Shown: piece by piece, positions 9,338 through 19,890 of the stretch | Layout of the letters: every line of letters begins with the position of its first letter | Position numbering within the stretch: position 1 is the stretch's first letter | DNA from: Diplodia intermedia | Taxonomy: Eukaryota > Ascomycota > Dothideomycetes > Botryosphaeriales > Botryosphaeriaceae | NCBI GenBank assembly: GCA_021495925.1 | Contig: JAKEKT010000017.1 | Span: forward strand, 186,001-250,000 | DNA length: 64,000 bases | Direction of reading: 5' to 3' | Notes under the pieces: model-generated | Told to the model about the DNA's origin: nothing | The model's input: the letters and a program-made list of their open reading frames with translations, nothing else | Database searches by the model: none | Made by a program: the position numbers and the translations under genes

Positions 9338-10412
9338 ACTGGCTCTTTGTGCGAGAACGATGCTGACGGATGAGGTGGGGGGATTGGAGATTGGGAGATT
9401 GTCGGTGGGTGGTATGGTTGCGCGGGCCGGCGCGACGGGGGAAAACCGACCACGGCCTTCTGAAAGACGCCCGACTAACTCTGGCGACGGCGACAGTGGT
9501 GCTGGCTTTGAACAAAACAACAATGAAAATGGATGACGATAAGAGATGCGGGCGACCCGGACGCGGGCGGCGCGTGCGGGCGCGACGCGGCAGCGATCGA
9601 CATGCGAGAAATGCGCTTACCCTGAAGCGTCGTAGCGTGCAGAGGCCCTTGACCGAGATTTTCTCGCACACTTCGCCAACGTACGCTCTCACCTTTCCTT
9701 CTCTTCCACAACGAAACAATCCAACCCGCAAACCGCAGCAGCTTGATGTTACATTGCTTTCTTCTTTCCAATGCTTGGAGTACAAGATGATGGTACTCTA
9801 AGCATTGCAGAGCAGAGAGCAAGCGATGAGTCTTGGGCGTACCACGGACAGGACGATTTGAGTCTTGACAAGAGGGGTGGAAGAGACTGGTCCCGTAGAT
9901 ACCGCTTCTAATTATGCTAGAGCCCGCCATCGCCTATGATCCAGGATGAGCGAGTGTGGACAGAGAAGCAAGATAGAAAAGGCCTCTCGTCGCTACGGCG
10001 GCGAGAGTTCCTCTTCGCGCCCTAAAATCCGGTCGGCTGCATCGATCAGTCGGATGGGGGGCAGCGAAGGGGAGACATATCTTTGTACATTATCACTGCA
10101 TTTGAGCAGCTGGAAAATTCAAACAATTGAGCATGCATGACGTTCATGTTGACAAGACATCTTTTCAATGCAAATGTGTGTTGCATGATTCTTTTTCTAG
10201 CTCATCTTTTCAACGTTGCCAACTCTTCGGCGTCAACGCCGCTTCATCAAAACAGATGCCACATTATGTATACATCCTGATACCGTCCCTTAAATCTTGG
10301 TAGAGATATCCAGGTATACTTTGCCTTCCACCGCCAGCCCAAGATCAATCCATACCCGTAACGCCTCATAATGCCAAAGAACACTCCGCCCAGCTGTCTT
10401 TGCGAGCGATAC
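9338..10412. other. Intergenic, no supported gene
   Basis: Promoter side of the centrin-like gene and 3' flank of GDA1, both on the minus strand. 9540-9600 is very GC-rich; 10080-10400 is AT-richer, fitting a 3' UTR. The overlapping open frames around 9276-9930 have no domain. Confidence 0.5.
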
Positions 10413-12299
10413 TTATTTCGTAACCTCCTTAATCTTACATTGCCAACCAGACTCCTGGCTGAGAAGGGGAAGACTAGCGAAACCGTTAGTATTATTGTTC
10501 GTGGGAAATAATGGGAGGAAGTAGCTTACCTAGCACCAAGGCACCATCCAAGTTCGTTGTTGTTGATCTTCTTCGCGATGTTGACCTCCCTGTCAATGGG
10601 CATCTCGTAACCGGTATGCAGAAGAGCAAGCTGGAAGTTCAGATCCAAGCAGGTCTCCGGACGGTCGTTCAGCTCATCCAAAGCACCCTCAATGCTGTGG
10701 AAAACGTCCCAGTGCTCAGGACCGTGGCAGACGCGGCTCACAAGCTCCTTCAGCTCGTTGATCGTGAAGCTGGACGGAAGACCGAGCGGGCTCGTGCGGT
10801 CGTAGAAGTAGGAGAAGAGGTAAATATCTTCGCGGGCAAAGGTCTTCGCAAGGGAAGGCTGGTGGACACCGTTGAAAGCGCAGGGTGCGAGCTTGCACTC
10901 AGACTCCTTCTTGAGAGTCTTCTCGGCGATGCCACGGCATTGAGCGGGGGCGCCCTCAGCCGGGCCCTTCATTTCGACGGTGACGGTCTTGCCGAGCGGG
11001 TGGCTGTCCTCCAGCGGAATCTCAACCCTTCGGGAGGTACCAGGGATGAGGCAAGGGTTCATGACAGATTTCTTGAGGAAGGTGTCGGTAGTGCCCGCCT
11101 TCTTGGCCTCCTCGTATGCGACGTCGAAAACGACCTTGTGGATGTTCTCGCGCGCAGCCATGAGTCCATAGCCAAGGTAGGAGTGCTGGTACAGCGTGAA
11201 GTTCCGGCCTCCAAAGTTGAGTTCGTACTTGTGGTCACCGTCTGCAAGCTGCTCGGGCATACCGCCGTCCTTGGCCTCGGGGAAAGTAGGCTCGAAGACG
11301 ATCTGAGTGGAGCCACCGCCGAGATCGAAGACAGCAGCAGTGGGGCTCTTGTCGGGGCCGCCAATCTTGCCGAGCAGGTAGTTGGTCGTGATCCAGGCGT
11401 AGACACCCTCATCGGTACCTTCCATGACCTCAACACCGCCCCTCTCGGCCGACAGAACCGGGAAGGGGTACTTGGTCTCGAGCCTTTCGCGCACGGCAAC
11501 CAGGATCTTCTCGCTCAGTTCAGGACCAAGCTTGCGAAGACCGGCAGTGGCCTTGACAGCAACCGGAGTGCAGCCCTGGACCTTCTCTGGGACGTTCTTG
11601 ACGGCAACATCCATCAACACATCCAGGCTCTGGGCGGCGCCCTCGGCGTCGGCCTTGTATGAGCTCAGGCCGGAGCCGCCCTCTTTCTTCGCAGTCATCT
11701 CGAAGACCTCATTCTCGAGCTCGGGCGTCGGACCGCAGTTGTTGAAACGATAGACGTGGATGCGCGAGCCGGTGCTGCCAGCGTCGATCATGAGGGCATA
11801 CTGGACGAGAGGCTTGTCGGCGGAGTAAGAGCGCGTGCACTTGGTGGTGGCGAGAGAGGGATCGGAGGCGACATCGCCGCCCGGGAACTTGCCCGCGGTG
11901 CTTGCTGGGTGGGGGTGAGCGGGCGCGCATTGCGACGGGGAAATTTTGGGGATAGGTGTACACACCCGCAGACTGGCTGTGGCCAGGGGCCAGGTAGAAG
12001 AAGATGATGAGGATGAAGGCAATGATGCCTCCAGCCTTCAGGTACCGGGTCCGCTGGCCCTGGTTCATGTTGGTGTTGCTGCTGCTGCCGCCGCCGACCT
12101 TGAATTCGTTCATGAAGGAGGATGCTGCGGTGGACGACCTCGAGGGGCGGGTGGAATGGCGGTCGGCCTTCTCGAAGGGATCGAAGGTGCTGTTGCTCTT
12201 GAGAGGCAAGGAGAGCGAGGTGCGTCGCCGGGGCGCGCTGCTGAATGAGAAATAAGACCAGATGTCAGGACGCCGGCGGACGTCGACGCTACTGGACAT
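10413..12299 (-). CDS. GDA1: Golgi guanosine diphosphatase (GDA1/CD39 family)
   Basis: Three exons: 12299-11966, 11904-10530 and 10473-10413, about 589 residues. It hydrolyses GDP (and UDP) to the monophosphate in the Golgi lumen, so that nucleotide-sugar antiport can continue for mannosylation. All apyrase conserved regions are present: DAGSTGSR, KATAGLRKLG, GTDEGVYAWITTNYLLG and FDLGGGSTQIVFEP. The N-terminus is type II: a basic cytosolic tail, then the membrane anchor YLKAGGIIAFILIIFFYLAP. The last intron (10474-10529) has a perfect TACTAAC branch point and adds the family C-terminus GASLPLLSQESGWQCKIKEV; without it the protein would stop at GAR. The start at 12299 is the weakest point, because TTATTTCTCATTCAG just downstream could be an acceptor. 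Confidence 0.92.
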
Positions 12300-12782
12300 G
12301 AAATGCTCTGACCAGGCGGTGGCGCGCGGTAAGCCGAAGACGGTAGCGATCGTGAGGGCGCACAGTCGTGTCGCGCGGTGGGAACAATCAAAGCGCAGGA
12401 CGCCGGGCCGGCGATAAGATGAAAACAGACGAAAGGGGGGCAGCCAGATGGAGGAGCAGCGCACAGCAGGAGACGGTGGCAGGAAAGGGAATGGAATGTT
12501 GGCCGCGCCGCCGCAGGGCTAGCCCCTAAACCTGCGCCGCGACGCCACCAGGCCAGCCATGCGCCGCCTGACGGCGGATAGGCTGCCGAAGAGCCCCAGA
12601 TGATCTCGGCGCGCGATAAGCTTGATGGCGGATCGCCGTACCCGCGAGTGGAAGCTTCTGGCAGGCGACGCAACACTCGCTGCCTGCGCGGAGGACCCGA
12701 GGACCCTGAGGCGCAATAACTATGACGTCCCACGCCGCCGCTCCCCGAACCCTCACATCCCCCGAGTCCTTCGCCCGCCAGC
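12300..12782. promoter_or_regulatory. Shared divergent promoter region, GDA1 / PPPDE-Trx-PUL
   Basis: 483 bp between the two start codons, GC-rich, with no recognised coding sequence. The two genes are transcribed away from each other, so regulatory elements may be shared. No specific motif was identified. Confidence 0.45.
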
Positions 12783-14783
12783 ATGGAAGTCGAGCTCTAC
12801 GTGTACGACCTCTCCAAGGTATGTCCCGTCGCGCCGGATGGCCGTGATCTGCCTGCAGACTCCACTGACCACGCTGTTTAGGGTCTAGCCAGACAGGTAC
12901 CGCTGCCTTCACCCGCGAGGCTGCGGCGTGTCCTCCGTTCGCTAACCGCGTGGCCTGCAGCTCTCCCGCCAGTTCCTCGGCATTCAGATCGACGCCGTCT
13001 ACCATACGTCCATCGTGGTCGGTGGTGTTGAATATTTCTACGGCGCAGGTAAAGCGCATTTGTGCAGCTGCTTTCGTGGTGCGTTATTGACGCTGCGCCA
13101 GGTGTTCAGTCGTGCTACCCCGGCACAACCCACCATGGAAGGCCTGAAGAAGTCGTCAAGCTGGGCAGCACGAGCCTCCCCATGGATGTGGTGCTGGAGT
13201 ATCTCGAGTCCTTGAAAGAAGTCTACACCCCCGAGGCCTACGACCTGTTTGCACACAACTGCAACAATTTGTGAGCCTTTCTCCACAACGTCGCATTTCG
13301 CTTCGTTTTCTAACGTGTCCTCAGCTCGAATGACTTCGCCATGTTCCTTGTGGGGAAGGGCATCCCTGATCACATCACATCGCTGCCACAGACGGTCTTG
13401 AACACGCCGTTTGGCCAAATGCTAAGGCCACAGATCGACGCTGCCATGAGATCCGTGACCCAAGCTCCCGTCCCGCCACAGAACGTGCCCAATAGAGCAC
13501 CCGCAGCAGTAGCTAACGGCACCGCCAACGGCGTCACTAACGGCGCCGCGAACGGACCTTCGACTAGCGGGAAAGTCCATAATGTGACAACCCTTCAACA
13601 ACTGGACAAACTCCTTGCGAGCGCCAAGGACTCCTGCGCCGTCATCTTCTTCACTTCTTCAACTTGCGCTCCTTGCAAGATCATGTATCCAGCTTTCGAC
13701 GAGCTGGCAGAGGAGGCTGGACCAAAGGGCGTTTTCATCAAGGTAGACATCAACCAAGCATACGATGTCGCAGCTAAATACAGTGTACGGGCCACTCCCA
13801 CCTTCATCTCCTTCCTCAAAGGAATGAAAGACGATCAATGGTCCGGCGCCAATGAGCCGCAGCTCCGTGGTAATGCTCGACTTCTTGTCCAACAGGCCAG
13901 TATGGGCCACCCGCACACCCGTCTCGACCTCCCCAAGCTCCTGGGCCCAAGTCTTCATCCAGTGACGTACGAAAAGGTCCCGCCACTGGAGAAGTTGATT
14001 TCGAAGATGGGCGACCACGGCAAGCACCCTATAATCGCCATGGTTGCTGCATTCATCACCACTCGTCGGGACTCTGGCTCGCGTGAAGCGCCTCTGCCTT
14101 CCCTCCCTGACTTTGCCAGCTTCCTTCACGACGCAACCTCCAAGATCTCTCCCGAAAACCTCTTCGCGGCATACGATCTATTCCGTCTGACACTCACGGA
14201 CCCACGCGTATCCGGATTCTTCGCCGAAGACAACGATGCCGCTACGCTTGTCGCCTTGATTTCGCACGTCAACGATCTCCAGGACTGCCCGTACAACCTT
14301 CGTCTTGTCACTCTCCAGCTCGCCTGCAACCTCTTCTCGACATCCCTAGTGCGCACGCATCTGCTCGCCCACGAATCCTTCTCCGAACTTCTCACCCACC
14401 TCCTCAGCGCCAGTCTTCTCGACGACAAGCACGGGAACGTGCGCATCGCAGCGGCCAGCCTGGCGTTCAACATTGCCGCTGCCAACCACCGCATGCGCGT
14501 CGAGGCCGACCGCGACGTTTTGGATGACAGTGAGCAAGTCGAAATCGCGGCTGCGCTGCTCGAGGCTATCGCGGCGGAGCATGAGAGCAAAGAGGCCGTC
14601 CTGGCGATGCTGACGAGTTTGGGACTCCTGGTATACTGCGCGGATATGGAGGGCGAAGTCGTGGACGTGTGCAAAGCCATGGACGCGAAAGGAACAGTAC
14701 TGGCGAAGATGGAGTTGTGCGGCAAGGACGATCTCGTTGTCGAAGTCGGCAAGGTGCTCTTGGGGAAGGGCTTGGAGATGTAG
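12783..14783 (+). CDS. PPPDE peptidase-thioredoxin-PUL fusion protein
   Basis: Five exons: 12783-12818, 12882-12896 (a 15-nt microexon), 12961-13048, 13102-13270 and 13325-14783; all phases join, giving 588 residues. Domain 1 (about 1-120) is a PPPDE/DeSI thiol peptidase: His32 in YHTSIVVGG and Cys100 in HNCNNFSNDF form the catalytic pair that removes SUMO or ubiquitin-like tags. A Thr/Ala/Asn-rich linker follows. Domain 2 is a thioredoxin fold with FFTSSTCAPCKIMYP, a true CxxC, and the cis-Pro context VRATPTFISF. Domain 3 (about 340-588) is helical and matches the PUL domain of PLAA/Ufd3/Lub1, which binds the Cdc48/p97 C-terminus. The order implies a redox-aware deconjugase recruited to Cdc48. 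This architecture is known in filamentous ascomycetes, though poorly studied. Confidence 0.9.
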
Positions 14784-14974
14784 AAAGAGAGGATCCGGTA
14801 GACGATGGTGCAAGACGGTTGGAAGCGCGAGCTACACACATCTAGACGACCACCTTTATTCTCGAGAATCCCCTCTCAGATCCATGTTCAAGTAGATAGC
14901 AGGTCCATCTCAGTATACCTTTAATAGAATCCTGACTTCGATTCCTCCCCCCAGCTCTTCCACTTTCCACGTTC

Positions 14975-15613
14975 CTACCCAAACCGCTTCCCAGCACCAG
15001 GCTCCGCCCCACCCACCCCCACCAAGCTCCTCCTTTCCCTGTCCTCCGCCCTCCTCGCCTCCCACCACGCCACCTTCACCTCATCCTTCACCCCCCTCCC
15101 CCACCGCACCTCCACCGGCATCGCCTCGACACCAAGCAACAGCCGCCCCCTCCGCCTCCCCTCCCTCTCCCTCCGCACCCGCTCATCCTCCCTCCCCCGC
15201 CACCCCTCCACCCACCGCCTCCTCAACCTTTCCTCCTCCTCCGCCGACCTCACGGCGACCAGCCGCTCGAACGCGGCGTCCGGCTGGTAGAAGACGGCGA
15301 GCAGGAGGACGAGGACGGTGTAGAAGAGGGGCAGCCAGAAGAGGGCATCGGCGGCGGCGAAGAGGAGGGAGGGGGAGAGGGAGGGGGTGCAGTAGGTGTA
15401 GGGGACGGTGACAGTGGTGTCGCGGTGGGTGGCGGCGATGTGCCGGCGCAGGCGGTGGCGGGCGGAGGCGAGGGAGGCGAGGGCGAGGGCGGCGGCGAGG
15501 GCGGAGAGGGCTTTGAGGAGGAGCGGGAGGTGCCGGGTTGGCGCGGGCGCGCTGGGGATCGGGTGGAGGGGGATGGGGCGGGGTTTGTGTGGTGGTTGCC
15601 GTGCTGAGGCCAT
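14975..15613 (-). CDS. Small two-pass membrane protein, unknown function
   Basis: Single exon, 212 residues from the ATG at 15613 (CCATGGCC context). The N-terminus is Pro-rich. Two hydrophobic segments are visible: about 29-50 (LPLLLKALSALAAALALASL) and 83-109 (LLFAAADALFWLPLFYTVLV and following). The C-terminal 100 residues are strongly basic and charged (RRRW, REDERVRREREGRRRGR), suggesting a cytosolic tail or coiled helix. No family is recognised. The gene ends about 190 bp from the PPPDE-Trx-PUL gene, convergently. A CCAA repeat lies directly before the start codon. The GC-rich sequence could create a spurious frame, but the two clean membrane segments and good start context favour a real gene. 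Confidence 0.6.
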   Translation of the reverse strand: MASARQPPHKPRPIPLHPIPSAPAPTRHLPLLLKALSALAAALALASLASARHRLRRHIAATHRDTTVTVPYTYCTPSLSPSLLFAAADALFWLPLFYTVLVLLLAVFYQPDAAFERLVAVRSAEEEERLRRRWVEGWRGREDERVRREREGRRRGRLLLGVEAMPVEVRWGRGVKDEVKVAWWEARRAEDRERRSLVGVGGAEPGAGKRFG

Positions 15614-15615
15614 GG

Positions 15616-15642
15616 CTGGTTGGTTGGTTGGTTGGTTGGTTG
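15616..15642. repeat. (TTGG)n microsatellite
   Basis: About six tandem TTGG units on the + strand (CCAA on the coding strand), ending three bases before the start codon of the small membrane protein gene. It would lie in that gene's 5' leader and is likely to vary in length among strains. Confidence 0.9.
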
Positions 15643-16393
15643 TTTTTGCTTGGATGTTTTGTTGGAGGGAGAGATGATGGTGCGGGTCAGGATGCGTGCG
15701 CTGATGATGACGGATCCTTTTTGGTTGATGGAGATTGGAATGGGGAGGGTTCGGCTGAGAAGAATGATTTTACTGGGCTGTGTGTGGGACAAAGAAAGTA
15801 ATCGCAAAGTATGGGCCATCGCCGCACTCGGATGATGTTGTTGTCTTTGTCTGTGAACTGGGTCTCCGTGCCATTGTGGCGCTGGTCCATCAAATCCTTG
15901 AAAACTTCGACGTTCCTGGTGGAAAAGTGAAAGGAATATCTGGGAATATTCCGTCTATATGAAGGTGAGGTGGTCACAAAAGGCAAACTGACCCTTCCGC
16001 GTCGCCTCTACACCTGCTGCGTGCCTTGATCCTTTTAATCAGCGGATGGTCACGGGACCCGTAATTGAATCTAATCGTAAGCAGGCAGTTGAGGGATCCT
16101 CTACCAGTGTCGTTGCCTGTAGCCAGAGGGATAATTTCACATTTAAGTACCGCAGCTCGCAATTGTGGGCGGCTAAGATGTCACCCAGCCTGAATTTTAA
16201 ACGGTATTATGTTGTCTTGGAGCTATGTTCAAAGGTGATAGAAGGCCTGGGTAAGCCGGTTTGCAGGAAAATCTGCTGCATGCCTTGTTTTACTCAAAGC
16301 TGCTCCGTGGAGTTGGAGGGGAATATTTTCTCCACAGAAGAAAGGCAGCAAGTTTGTGTTCCGCCTTCGCAAACTGCACAATTTCGACGTCAG
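15643..16393. other. Intergenic, no supported gene
   Basis: Upstream region of the small membrane protein gene and 3' flank of GEP4 (both minus strand). Moderately AT-rich, with no recognised gene. Confidence 0.5.
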
Positions 16394-17268
16394 CTAGGAT
16401 CGTCTCACCGGGTCTATACTCATAATGCTTACGAAGCTATGCGGGCCAATCGTTCCATCCCTGACCCAGAAGCCATGTGCACCCATCAGGTTTGCCATCA
16501 TCACGTCAGTGAATAGGCGGTCACCTACAACAGCGATCTGCGAGGGTGCTGTCACTCCGGCATCTGGAGCATTACGAAAATATTCAAAAACTTCCGAGCG
16601 GCATCCAGGTTTCTGAAGATTAAAAGACAAATCAGAGGGGTGGTTTGACGTAGCGGTGTTGGCAAGCGCTAACCTTTGTATTGTGGTGGAGAACCTTGAT
16701 GCCAGTATTGCGCTCCAACAACTCGGCCTGGGCGAAAGCCGGATCAGATGCTGTACCGGCGGTGTTGGAGACAATCAGTAGTTTTGAGCCCGGGTATGCC
16801 TCGCGGAGCTCTTGGAATTTTGCCTTTGTTGGAAAGAACAATTAGCCCAATCTCCAATGACCCAAACAAAGCTAGAAATGATATTCCAGGGGGTGGTGGA
16901 TGAATACAGAAAAAGATGGCGTGGAATGAGGTAGTGAGAAAACGAATCGACGAGAAAACAATGTGTTCCGAACAGCATTGTTCCGGAAAACAAACATGAT
17001 TGCATGCGAATGTCCGCTTTCGGGTCAGATCTGGTGCAGGGATTGTTACCTTGTACTCGGGATGAACTTCATTGGCGTGGGGAACGGCAAAGCAGTTGTC
17101 CTTGTCCAGGACCACTGCCCGGATGTCTACGGCCTTCCCATCAGGGCGCGTGAGGGCCCGGCACAGCGGCACGGGCAATTGGTTGAAAGTGGAAACGGTG
17201 TGGTGCGGCAGGCAGAGAGCAGGGTCTCTCAGGAGCTTGAAGACATTGAGGGTCCCCGAGAGATTCAT
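16394..17268 (-). CDS. GEP4: Mitochondrial phosphatidylglycerophosphatase GEP4
   Basis: Three exons: 17268-17050, 16823-16674 and 16612-16394, all phase 0, 195 residues. It dephosphorylates phosphatidylglycerol phosphate to phosphatidylglycerol in the mitochondrial inner membrane, a step of cardiolipin synthesis. The HAD motifs are clear: VVLDKDNCF with nucleophile Asp55 and acid/base Asp57, LLIVSNTAGT (motif II Ser/Thr), and QIAVVGDRLFTDVMMANL (motif IV). The N-terminus NLSGTLNVFKLLRDPALCLP is the usual fungal GEP4 start. The first intron is 226 bp, longer than its neighbours. Divergent from SMD3 with 241 bp between start codons. Confidence 0.92.
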
Positions 17269-17509
17269 TGGGCCAATCCGCGCACAGGCGGTGGGGATGT
17301 CGACGTGTTTGTAGATGTCGATGTTTCGCAGCCGCCGGGGCAGCAAAAGCCGCCCGGGGAAAAGCCGGGCTTGGTGCCTTCCATCACTCACTGCTTGAGC
17401 TTCACCACCGCGCGCTGCCACGACCGACAACCGCACCACCCGCGACGCCCACACCCATCCGCCCCTCGCAACCCTTCCAATCGCCGTCGCACAGCCGCAA
17501 TCAGACACC
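17269..17509. promoter_or_regulatory. Shared divergent promoter, GEP4 / SMD3
   Basis: 241 bp between two opposed start codons, too short for two fully separate fungal promoters, so shared control is likely. No particular motif was identified. Confidence 0.55.
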
Positions 17510-18080
17510 ATGACAAGCACCATCGGCATCCCCATCAAGCTGCTCAACGAGGCCACGGTACGCGCCCTCCGCAACGACTCTTTGTCGCGCGCATGCTCAC
17601 AGAAGCTGCTCTTCGCAAGGCCGACCGCTGATCAGATCTCCGCTGCTAGGGCCACGTTGTCACCCTCGAGCTCTCCACCGGTCAGGTCTACCGCGGCAAG
17701 CTGCTTGAAGGTACGTCCCGCTGTGCTGCTTTTTCTTCGCTCTTGCGACAACCTAGCTGACGCGCCATGATCCCACAGCCGAGGACAACATGAACGTCCA
17801 GCTGAAGGATATTACCGTCACTGCTCGTGATGGCCGTGTCTCCCACCTCGACCAGGTCTACATCCGCGGCTCCCACGTGCGCTACTTCATCGTGCCCGAC
17901 ATGCTCCGGTACGTACAAACTCGTTGATCGCCTCTCAATAAGAAGAATGATGATAACGGCAGAATTTTCTACAGGAATGCCCCCATGTTCCGTTCGCGCG
18001 GAACTCGTGGTCGCGGTGTCGGTCTCGCCCGTGGAAGGGCTACCGTCAACAGGGCTCGCGGCGCCCGCGGCCCTCGCTGA
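17510..18080 (+). CDS. SMD3: Small nuclear ribonucleoprotein SmD3
   Basis: Four exons: 17510-17557, 17650-17710, 17779-17908 and 17975-18080, giving 114 residues. SmD3 is one of seven Sm proteins that ring the U1, U2, U4 and U5 snRNAs in the spliceosome. The Sm1 motif runs through GHVVTLELSTGQVYRGKLLE and EDNMNVQLKD; Sm2 is YIRGSHVRYFIVPDML. The tail is Arg/Gly-rich (RSRGTRGRGVGLARGR), a likely target of arginine methylation. Length and start MTSTIGIPIKLLNEAT match the family exactly, confirming the exon joins. Nuclear after cytoplasmic assembly. Confidence 0.95.
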
Positions 18081-18675
18081 ACGTCTTGACGATCAACTCA
18101 GCGCAAAATACCGACGGACGAGTCACCACTCTACACACGACCGATCGACACCAGCGGAACCGGATTTTGGATATCATTGCTTCCAACCTGACTGAACAGG
18201 AGACTGGGGTTATGGGTGGGAAGGGTTTTCTAGAAAAATGATCCCCAATGCATGATCAGCACAGGCGTTCCGGAACTTTTACGGGTAGCTGATATCACCC
18301 AAATGCTCAAGACGAGCAGGGAGCCAAAACAGCAGGAGAAGGAATTTGAGAGATTCCCCACAGGCTTTCTTTGCTTATCTGCCAACATCGTGATCGCCTT
18401 GTAAAAAGGCCATGCTGTTTCCTGCAAGGCTATGTAATTTTCCACTTCATCACATCATGAAAGCAGCTTTTGCCCTTATCTGAAGAATGTCGGACTTTTC
18501 GCTGAGTAGTGGGGCAAGTGACGTTCCACCGGCCACCACTTAGCAGCTGGCCCTCTTCCACCCGGAGCTCCCGCGTCGTCCGCATTACCTCCGCAACTTC
18601 CAAGATGTGAACACCCAACACCCAGCAACCTTGTCGCAAGAATACAACTCTACCGGGAAAGAAAGAAAAGAAGTT
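18081..18675. other. Intergenic between SMD3 and the adaptin-binding protein gene
   Basis: Holds the SMD3 3' UTR and the promoter of the next + strand gene. No further gene is seen. Confidence 0.5.
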
Positions 18676-19890
18676 ATGGACGCGCCAAAGCCCATGGAAA
18701 TCTCCAATCCGCGACGCATGCTCGTCGTCGGCGCCCCGGACTCGGGCGTGCTGGAATTCCTCACAGGTACGTAGACCTCCAACAATCCACCCACCCACCC
18801 TCCTCCAGCCATATATCAACGAACCACCAACAAAAAAAAAACACAGACCTCACCACCACCGCCCCTCCGCCTCCTCGTCCCACTCCCACCGACGACGACA
18901 ACGCCGAGGCCGCCGCCAACAACAGCAACGGCGACACCACCACCACGACCACCACCGCCGGCCTCACGCACGCCTGGACGCTCGCGACGCCCTACTACAC
19001 GGCCACGATCCCCATCTGGATCGACGAGATCGCGCAGCTCGACGCGTGGCGCGCCGACTTCTGCGGGCCCGAGGCGCGCGAGGTCGTGGCCGCCGTGGGG
19101 GCGTGGGTGTACGTCTTCCGCAAGCCGTCGCCCTCGTCTTCGTCGTCGTCGTCGTCGTCGTTGGCGGACAAGGACGCGGAGGACGGCGGCGAAAGGGAGC
19201 GCGTGCTGCGGACGATGGACGGCATACAGAAGGTGGTGGAGAGGGGCGCCGGGCTGGGCTGGGACGGCGTGTGTTTGGCGGTCGGGGTGAGGGGGAGGGG
19301 GGCGGGGTTGGTGGGGACGAGCGAGGCGGTTGTCGAGGGGCAGGTTGCTGTGGATGCGACTGCTGGTGGTGGTGGTGGGTGGGGGGTGGAGGAGTGGGAG
19401 GACGCGGCGAGGGAGAGGGGGTTCGAGTATGTGGATGCCGAGGCGAAGGGGCGGAACGAGTTTGGCGAGATGCAGGGCATGGCGCGGGTGAGGGAGGCGC
19501 TGGAGGCGAACGAGTGGGAGGGCGACGATGGGGCCGGGTTGAGCGATTTCGAGGATCTGGAGGGTGGGGAGGGGAGCGGGGACGAGGATTGGAACAAGAC
19601 TTTTGCGGCGGAGGAGGCGGAGATGGGCATGGAGCTTCTCGGCTTGAAGACGGAGTTGAATGGGGGCGGTGATGATGATGCGGATGGGGAAGATCAGGCG
19701 GCCCAGGTGGATGAGCTGGAGCGGATGATGAGCAAGTTGAGCGGCATCAAAGGTGAGTACCTGCTCTTATTTGCTGGAAAAGGACCTGTACTGATTTGCC
19801 TTGGCTGTAGACCTAGCTGCTGGTATGCCCGAGGAACAGAGGAAGAAGTTCGCCGCGAAAGCTGTGAACGACCTAATGAAGTCTTCTTGA
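18676..19890 (+). CDS. IRC6/AAGAB-like adaptin-binding protein
   Basis: Three exons: 18676-18766, 18847-19752 and 19811-19890, phase 1 at both junctions, 358 residues. The N-terminal half is a small-GTPase-like fold, with a degenerate P-loop in RMLVVGAPDSGVLEFL and the segment IPIWIDEIAQLDAWRADFC. A Ser run of about nine (TCG/TCT repeat near 19136-19161) interrupts the domain. The C-terminal half is acidic, then ends in the diagnostic motif QVDELERMMSKLSGIKDLAA followed by MPEEQRKKFAAKAVNDLMKS. This is the family of human alpha/gamma-adaptin-binding protein p34 and yeast Irc6, which chaperone AP-1/AP-2 assembly in clathrin traffic. The start could also be Met7 or Met15. Confidence 0.85.
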
